The position numbers and the translations under genes are program-made. Under the pieces are notes generated by a model. The model was given only the letters and a program-made list of their open reading frames with translations. It was not told the DNA's origin and made no database searches. Below are positions 58,400 to 64,000 of a DNA stretch of 64,000 nt, piece after piece (within the stretch, counting starts at the first letter, position 1; each line of letters begins with the position of its first letter). Source of the DNA: Ziziphus jujuba (lineage: Eukaryota; Streptophyta; Magnoliopsida; Rosales; Rhamnaceae). The stretch covers positions 20,114,001-20,178,000 of the forward strand of contig NC_083388.1 of the NCBI RefSeq assembly GCF_031755915.1, written 5' to 3'.

Positions 58400-58609
58400 T
58401 CAAAATAAATTCAATAAAGCTATAACCGATCGAGCACATTTAATCACTAATAATTTTTTTCTCAAAGAAGGGCTGTCAATGGTGGAGCACCATGCCTTCC
58501 ACACCCACTTGAATCGCCCAAGAGATCCCACAGGCGACCATAGCAGGATTTCACCCACCAATTCCTCTGGAGGAAGAAGAAGCAGATCATCATCATCATG
58601 CTTCTTCAT
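58400..58609 (-). pseudogene. F-box domain fragment
   Basis: On the minus strand, ATG 58609 opens MKKHDDDDLLLLPPEELVGE, then ILLWSPVGSLGRFKWVWKAW. The LPPEEL-x-EIL pattern and the RFKWVWKAW core are those of an F-box, with the usual VCKSW altered to VWKAW. The frame stops after 69 residues with no FBA domain. The relic at 51181 begins similarly (MEEHDDD), so the two share ancestry. Confidence 0.65.
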
Positions 58610-58844
58610 CTCTATATTCTCTATTCTTCGGCCAATTAGAAAAACATAGCGTTATTAAGTTGTGATGACGGTTTTAGAATTAGAGTATTGATGTAGAAGT
58701 GATAAAGAAACAACTTCAAGAAATAGCACATATTATTACTTATCAAACAACATATATTTTTTGTTCTGAATTAATTATAAAATGGTTATCAGCTCACAAT
58801 TATAAATAAGTTTTGGCGGGGAAACTTGGTATTCACATAGAGTT
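58610..58844. other. Short intergenic stretch
   Basis: Nothing recognised. It would be the 5' flank of the F-box fragment on the minus strand. Confidence 0.4.
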
Positions 58845-59110
58845 GGTAGTTTATATCTGTTAATTTCGACAGCTCTTTCATGGTTTTAACATATGAACAG
58901 ATCAAACATGCAATTTTATGGTGTCTATTATTTGTATTTTGTTGGAAACAATGTCCTACTACGATTTCTTTGATAAAGCCACTTGTTCTGTTTTTATTTT
59001 TGTCCATTTATATACTTTAGAAAAAATTGTGCCCTAAGTTTCCAGTTTTAGTAACTTAATTCTATGCGAATGTGTCCCTTCTTTTAAGCATTATTCCCTG
59101 CATATATTAA
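58845..59110 (+). pseudogene. WRN-exonuclease-like 3' fragment
   Basis: Contains words of the gene 3' end shared with 48.2 kb (CATAGAAGT-like, ATTTCGACAGCTCTTTCATGG, GAACAGATCAAAC, TTATTTGTAT-TT-GTTGGAAACAA) and the usual 3' flank (GTCCATTTATATACTT). The front of the gene is missing. Confidence 0.6.
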
Positions 59111-60589
59111 GTTTCAAAGTAGTCATGTTGTTATTTATCTAAACATCATAATATGGGTTTATTTTTTATATTTATCTTCTGAAGTCCATAATGCTTCAAC
59201 TTTTCAGTCAGTTTCTTATTCAGCTGGCAGCGTAATAAGATATATAATTTAGGTTTAGTTGCACTTTGATAATTTTGAATTTTTAAAATTTTACAATTTG
59301 GGCCTTCAACTTTCAAAAGTAGTAATTTAACCTTTTAATTTTTCAATTTATTGCAAACGGTCTAATCCCCTAATAGTTCTGTCTAAAAAAATATTTCTAT
59401 GATGGATTGAAAGCAATAGAGTCTATGAAGAAAGCATCCAGGTGAACGAAATTATTTGCAATATTTGTTTGGCCAAACTTGAAAATTAAACCGATCTACA
59501 ATAAACTGAAAAATTAAGGATCTAAATGGCTTCGTTCAAAAAAAAAAAAAAAAAAAAAAGATCTAAATGACTATTTTTGAAAGTTGAGGGATTAAACAAC
59601 TCAAAATATTAAACTGTGATTGAGTATCTCACAAATACCATAACATAGAAAATATGAACCATGTATTATGCTAGCTTTTCAATTTTCCATTGCCCTGTAT
59701 GAAACAGACATTTACATATGCATTTGTACTAAAAGAAAAAAAAAAATTTACATATAAAAGATACTTTTATATGTACTAAAGAAGCATTAAGCTATGCACC
59801 GTCACCATCCCTTGTCAAGAAGCTATCCTTCGTGGTTAAGGCAAGCTAATAGACAATTATTCATAAAGCTTTTACTCAATGAAAGCTTGACACATGGACA
59901 AAAGAACATAACTCTAACTTACATCTCGTGTGCATGGTGAAAATCCAATCTTTTCAAGTGAAAAAGGAATTCCATATACAATCACTTTTGAAAAAGTCGC
60001 AAGTGTGGATCCCATAGCAAACTTAGCTAAGAAGCATGATAATAGTACTACCAAAAAATAAAAATAAAAAAAGCATAATAAAAGTGCTTGTAAATACATA
60101 TATAAGTAAACGGTGAGTATAGATGATGATAAGCCAAACTCTTCCATTCCTCGATCTCCGAATCACTTAATAAGCTCATTTACTTTGTTAATCCCTCATA
60201 TCTCATTCTCTCCCTCATCCTGCCTTCACTCTTCCTTCAACATTTCTCTCTGCAACCAAGAGGTACATGCTACGACTCCATTTTGATTCTCCTTGGATAT
60301 TAATTAGTGATTAATTTCTGTTTCCTTTGCTTGCACAGATATTTAATGGGATAAAAAAAGTGTAAAAAGAAAGATATTTTTTACTCTGTCCATTCATTTA
60401 ATATCTTCTTTCTTTCTTTTTTGTTTGCTTTTTAACTTGTTTTCTTTCTTTTATACCTCCTTTGGCAGAAAAAATGGATGACATCGCATAAATGCAATTG
60501 AAGCCATAGAATACTGCATATAACACATATATCCAACTGTAAAATCAGCGAAGAGCTTTTGAGTTTTCGCCTTGATTATACATGTGAAA
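59111..60589. other. Intergenic, no supported gene
   Basis: 59630-59800 has F-box 3'-flank words (AAATACCATAACATAGAAAA, TTTTCCATTGCCCTGTATG) without coding sequence. An A run lies at 59540-59559. A 77-codon open frame at 59914-60147 on the minus strand is unrecognised and probably chance. Confidence 0.45.
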
Positions 60590-60739
60590 CAATGCTCTGC
60601 TTATATCCATATGATCACTGAAATCTAGTGGAAGTTAATTATATATCCCAATCCCCAAGCAAAAATTCACTGAATAATTAATTCAGCTTTGGCTTATATA
60701 TTCCAACATATCTATCTATCTCCATAGTCAAATTAAGGT
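60590..60739 (+). promoter_or_regulatory. Likely promoter of the exonuclease-like gene
   Basis: Conserved with 40295-40466. TATA-like motifs at about 60600 (GCTTATATCC) and 60692 (GCTTATATATTCC), then a CTATCTATC stretch just before the ATG. Choice of the working TATA box is not possible from sequence. Confidence 0.4.
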
Positions 60740-61339
60740 ATGAATAATATTCCATTAGATTACCTGAGAAAAATGGGTACATACGAAATTAAATACAATG
60801 GTGTCAATATGAAGGTGAGTGTAGTGGACAATGCAAGTGTAGTTGACGAAAAGATGTCTGAAATAAGGTCTTTGCTGCAAAGTCAAAGTCATCGTCTTGT
60901 TGGGCTTGACTTCAACATCAGTTATTGCCAAGTGAACATGGTACTAGTTTGTGTTGGGAGTCGTTGCGTAATCGTTCAATTGAATCACATGGCTCAAATT
61001 CCACAATCTCTGATAAGCTTTCTGGGAAATGAGCATATTTGTTTTGTGGGTCGGAATTTGAACTCCTATTCTCATATATGGAAGAAACGTTTAGAAATAG
61101 TGGATCGTAAAATAGGGGTTGAAGTGGGATACTTGGCAGCTAAGGTACTGAAGAAGCCCGAACTCCTTAACAGCTCACTTTCAATCATAGCAGGGGAAGT
61201 TGGTATTCCCAAAGAAGAACCCATTTCTGGGAATTTGGACCCCTTTTCCACGGTTTTCTCACCGGAACAGATCAAAGAGGCAATTTATGATGTCTATTAT
61301 TCTTATGCTATTGGAAACAAGGTCCTGGGGATGCTTTAA
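60740..61339 (+). CDS. WRN/DnaQ-type 3'-5' exonuclease-like protein, 199 aa, degenerate active site
   Basis: The only full-length open copy of this family in the window; single exon, ATG 60740 with the paralogue's start conserved. The fold signature of Werner-syndrome-like exonucleases is visible: RLVGLDFN (residues 52-59, motif I), LVCVGSRCVIVQL (69-81), IPQSLISFLGN (87-97), ICFVGRNLNSY (100-110, motif II), DRKIGVEVGYLAAKVL (122-137) and EQIKEAIYDVYYSYAIGNKV (176-195, motif III). In active enzymes motif I is DxE and motif II has Asp; here they are D57-F-N59 and no Asp in 100-110, and the motif III Tyr is Glu180, leaving Asp184. Catalysis is therefore doubtful; nucleic-acid binding may remain. 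The length is a little below plant relatives (about 200-240). Confidence 0.78.
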   Translation: MNNIPLDYLRKMGTYEIKYNGVNMKVSVVDNASVVDEKMSEIRSLLQSQSHRLVGLDFNISYCQVNMVLVCVGSRCVIVQLNHMAQIPQSLISFLGNEHICFVGRNLNSYSHIWKKRLEIVDRKIGVEVGYLAAKVLKKPELLNSSLSIIAGEVGIPKEEPISGNLDPFSTVFSPEQIKEAIYDVYYSYAIGNKVLGML

Positions 61340-62189
61340 TCAAGTGGTTTGCTCTGTTTTTGTTTGAGTCCCTTCTTGCATGACTCCCCACATGTAATAA
61401 GGGTTCCATAGTAGTGTGTGTTTGCATTTAAATTATCATACTCGATCTCTGGATCTCTGTCAAATGAAATAGTGGTTTTGTGACTGTCCTATAGGTATGG
61501 TTGTCAAATGAAATAGTGGTTCCCACTATGTCAAGATGTGAGTTCTTTGCTGTTATATATCTATGGATCATATTTTATGCAAATGTGGACTTGTTTTATG
61601 TATTTACTTTCTGAATTTCATATTGCTTCATCTTTTAATGGAGTTCCTTATTAAGGAAGCTAGATATATAGTTTTTGGCAACAAATGAGAGTTTCTATCT
61701 TCGGTTGTTGATAATTAAGTTGGTTTTTTGTTTATTGGTATCTGCTGATTTTTACAAGCAAGAAGGGGTGGCTCATCAATCCATTGAAATGATTATTGCT
61801 ACTCATTTTTCTACAGAAATTTCTCATAGTCCATAATGAGACTACTTTTAGTCTATGAAAGAGTTTAATTTGCATTGCTTTGACATGAAACATAACCGAG
61901 GATCAATGTATTTGGTATTAACAGTTCAGATTAAATATCAGAAATACCATGCCATAGCAAACAGGAACTATTTAATTGCTTTTCCTTTGAAAAGAAGTAC
62001 ATATTATTTCAATTTCCATTGCAGTATACATATGAAACACAATGTCTGTTTGAATATCCATATGCAAATGTACTTAAAAAATAGACGTATATGAAAGAAA
62101 TACTCTAAGCAGAAAACTAAATATGTACACAAGCATATATATCAATTATTAAGCTTTTAAGTGTAACTAGACATGACTCTCTACTGGTA
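61340..62189. other. 3' flank of the exonuclease-like gene and F-box 3' remnant
   Basis: Duplicate of 41098-41323 joined to 46135-46755. ATGGA at 61563-61567 is the uninterrupted target site of copia III. The last 300 bp are F-box 3'-flank words without coding sequence. Confidence 0.7.
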
Positions 62190-62400
62190 AAAGCGGGGTT
62201 AAATTCGGATACTTGGCTGCTAGGGTGCTGAAGAAATCTCAACTCTCCAAGAACATGGGATTAGCAGAGTTAGCAGGTGAACTGGACATCAACTTTAAAA
62301 GTATTATACCACCTCTAGATATGGAAACTGGACAAAGTCTGATGACTGGAATAAAATGCTGTATAATGCTTGTGTTTCTTATGCAATTGGTAACATAAGC
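62190..62400 (+). pseudogene. WRN-exonuclease-like C-terminal fragment
   Basis: Duplicate of 46756-46978: YLAARVLKKSQLSKNMGLAE, then LAGELDINFKSI, with the same one-base slip before the end. Because both blocks share the lesion, the fragment decayed before the block was duplicated. Confidence 0.7.
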
Positions 62401-63300
62401 TAAGGTTAGACTTTGTTTGTTATGGTGGAAAAGTGGAAGGAAGAAAAAAAATGGATGGAAAAGTGGAAGAAGGGAAAATAGGTTTAGTTGTTTGACTAGG
62501 AAGGAGAAGAGGATGAATGGACAATTAGAGGATGGGCTTTCCATCCAAAACAATCATTTTATATATGGAGGGATTACTAAAAGGAAAAGCATTCAGTGAA
62601 TACAAAATAGCTAAACTTACCAAAATTTTTTTTCCTTCCCTCCATTTTTCACTTCAATACCAAATGAAGGATAGAATGTAATTAATTTTTCATCCTTCAT
62701 CTCATACCAAACAACAGGAGGGAATAATATGAATTTTGTTATCCCTCCAGTTCTCCATTTCTTTTTTATTTTTCATCTTTCTTCTTTTCTATCCCTCCTA
62801 CCAAAAAACTAGGTTTATACATATGGTGGGAAATTAGGAATTGAGGTCACTTATTCAATCAGATAGATGGTATATGTTTTCGCCTATTATATTTTGTAGC
62901 TTAATTTCCTTGAGTACTTTAAGGCTATGTAATGATATGTTTTAGAATATGGTTAAGTAATTTGATTATGTTATTTTCAATTGTTAAGGAATTTAGCTAG
63001 GGAGTGCATTTGTCTTTTGTGTATTATAATATGCAGAATTCGTGGTAGAATTTGTTACACATAAAAAGATACATGTTTATTTATAAGGAAAAATTTAAAG
63101 AAAGTAGTAACATAACTAATGCAATTATATATGTTTACATATAGTAATTGAAGTATACTTTAAATTAGAGAGTGTTTATGCACTTCAAAGTATGCAAACA
63201 ATCAAGAGGATAACCATATAGCCTTTATATGCACTATGTACTTAACTTAAGCATGCTTGCATGAACTGGACTGACTCTTTACTCTAACTAATGCAGTCTA
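62401..63300. other. Intergenic, duplicate of 46979-47879
   Basis: Near-identical to the first block, with indels in the purine-rich stretch (62425-62540). No gene. Confidence 0.6.
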
Positions 63301-63481
63301 ATTTACAGTTGACAATGCTAGTCTAGTTAAAGAAATTAAGGTTGTTGGAGTTAAGGTCTTTGCTAAATCAACGTGTCATGGAGCTTATGTAAGAATCAGA
63401 TTCATATAATTTGTGTTAATGGACATTACGGTACTAATTTGCATAAGGACTCTGTTTCCTGGTCCTTCAAATGAAGTACAT
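63301..63481 (+). pseudogene. WRN-exonuclease-like pseudogene, cut by an LTR
   Basis: Duplicate of 47880-48050 (GACAATGCTAGTCTAGTTAAAG to TCAAATGAAGTACAT). It is broken at 63482 by the LTR that continues to the window end. Confidence 0.68.
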
Positions 63482-64000
63482 TGTAACACCCCGTCCCAAA
63501 CCACATCGGAATTTTGGCACGTTGACCGATATTGACCGTTGACCGAGTGGGTCAAAAGTTGACTTTTTGTTCCACTTGGAATTTCTAGTTGACCGTGGTA
63601 CCGTAGCAAAGTACATGATGCCCCGAGTTCGTAGACTGGTAGCACGTTGAAAACGGAGCTACGGTTTGAAAGTTATAAGCAAAACAAGTCGAGATTCAAA
63701 CTGTCCAAAAGGTGCCGGGAGTTGACTTTTTATGGTTGTAAAGTACTCGTCGATATGAGTTCATAGACTAGCGGCACGTTTAAATTGGACACGTGGTTTA
63801 AAAGTTATGGACATGTGAAGTTTTCCGAATACCGTAATATTTTATTATATCTGGCTTAAGTGAACAGTGATGTCACGTGTCGACATCTGAGAGGTCCACG
63901 TGGGTGAATAGTACCACCCATGGTGGCTTTTATTTTGGCAAAATGGCGGGGGAGGAGAGAGAAAAAAAGGGAGAGAGAAAACCACGGGCCACCGGAGTTG
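63482..64000 (+). mobile_element. TGTAACACC-family LTR, start only
   Basis: Begins TGTAACACCCCGTCCC and matches the first 500 bp of the LTRs at 3982 and 16556 (GACTTTTTG, GTAGCACGTTGAAAACGGAG, TTTGAAAGTTAT). It runs off the window, so whether it is a solo LTR or a full element cannot be told. Five bases to the left are TACAT. Confidence 0.8.

Noticed and set aside
31841..58609. F-box cluster as a self-incompatibility (S) locus
   Set aside because: SLF/SFB-type loci also hold F-box/FBA genes, but no S-RNase or other pistil determinant was seen, and most copies are broken.
59914..60147. 77-codon minus-strand gene
   Set aside because: AT-rich hydrophobic frame without motif, absent at the matching place of the other block.
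1..64000. CRISPR array, prophage, operon or plasmid features
   Set aside because: Nothing of the kind is present; gene structure and repeats are those of a plant nuclear genome.

Overview
This is plant nuclear DNA, most likely from a eudicot. The signs are high AT content with many homopolymer and (TA)n tracts, plant copia elements and very long TGTAACACC-type LTRs, a Cassandra TRIM carrying a 5S-rRNA-like domain, and clustered F-box/FBA genes. The species cannot be named from the window. No bacterial gene, CRISPR array, rRNA gene or tRNA gene was seen.

Layout. At the left edge, on the minus strand, are the first two coding exons of an ARID-domain gene (HMG-box/ARID type by resemblance), which runs off the window. 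From 2.2 to 15 kb there are relics of F-box and exonuclease-like genes, a LINE 3' end and copia element I (3353-12728, minus, TSD TGAAG). Copia I is itself broken by two solo LTRs (3982-7225 and 10363-11124). Copia II (15979-25919, minus, TSD GATGT) follows, holding a third solo LTR (16556-19680, TSD ATGAA). From 26.7 to 39 kb there are F-box pseudogenes on both strands, tandem duplications, a fragment of an unrecognised spliced gene and two TIR elements. At 36.9-48.1 kb lies a block with an F-box gene, a Werner-type exonuclease-like gene and the nearly intact Tork/Tnt1-like copia III (41324-46134, TSD ATGGA). At 48685-49227 is a complete Cassandra TRIM. From 49.5 to 54 kb are further convergent exonuclease/F-box relics. 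The 36.9-48.1 kb block is repeated, without copia III, at 54.1-63.5 kb, ending in another TGTAACACC LTR that leaves the window.

How it fits together. The host part is a birth-and-death cluster built from a recurring pair: a small single-exon DnaQ/WRN-exonuclease-like gene on the plus strand, facing an F-box gene on the minus strand. At least three convergent pairs are visible, most of them broken. Only one host ORF looks intact over its whole length: the 199-residue exonuclease-like protein at 60740-61339. Its usual metal-binding acidic residues are largely replaced. The two best F-box copies (37.4 and 54.6 kb) are near-identical duplicates disabled by different lesions. The nested transposons give a relative time order, and the duplicated block preserves the empty site of copia III.
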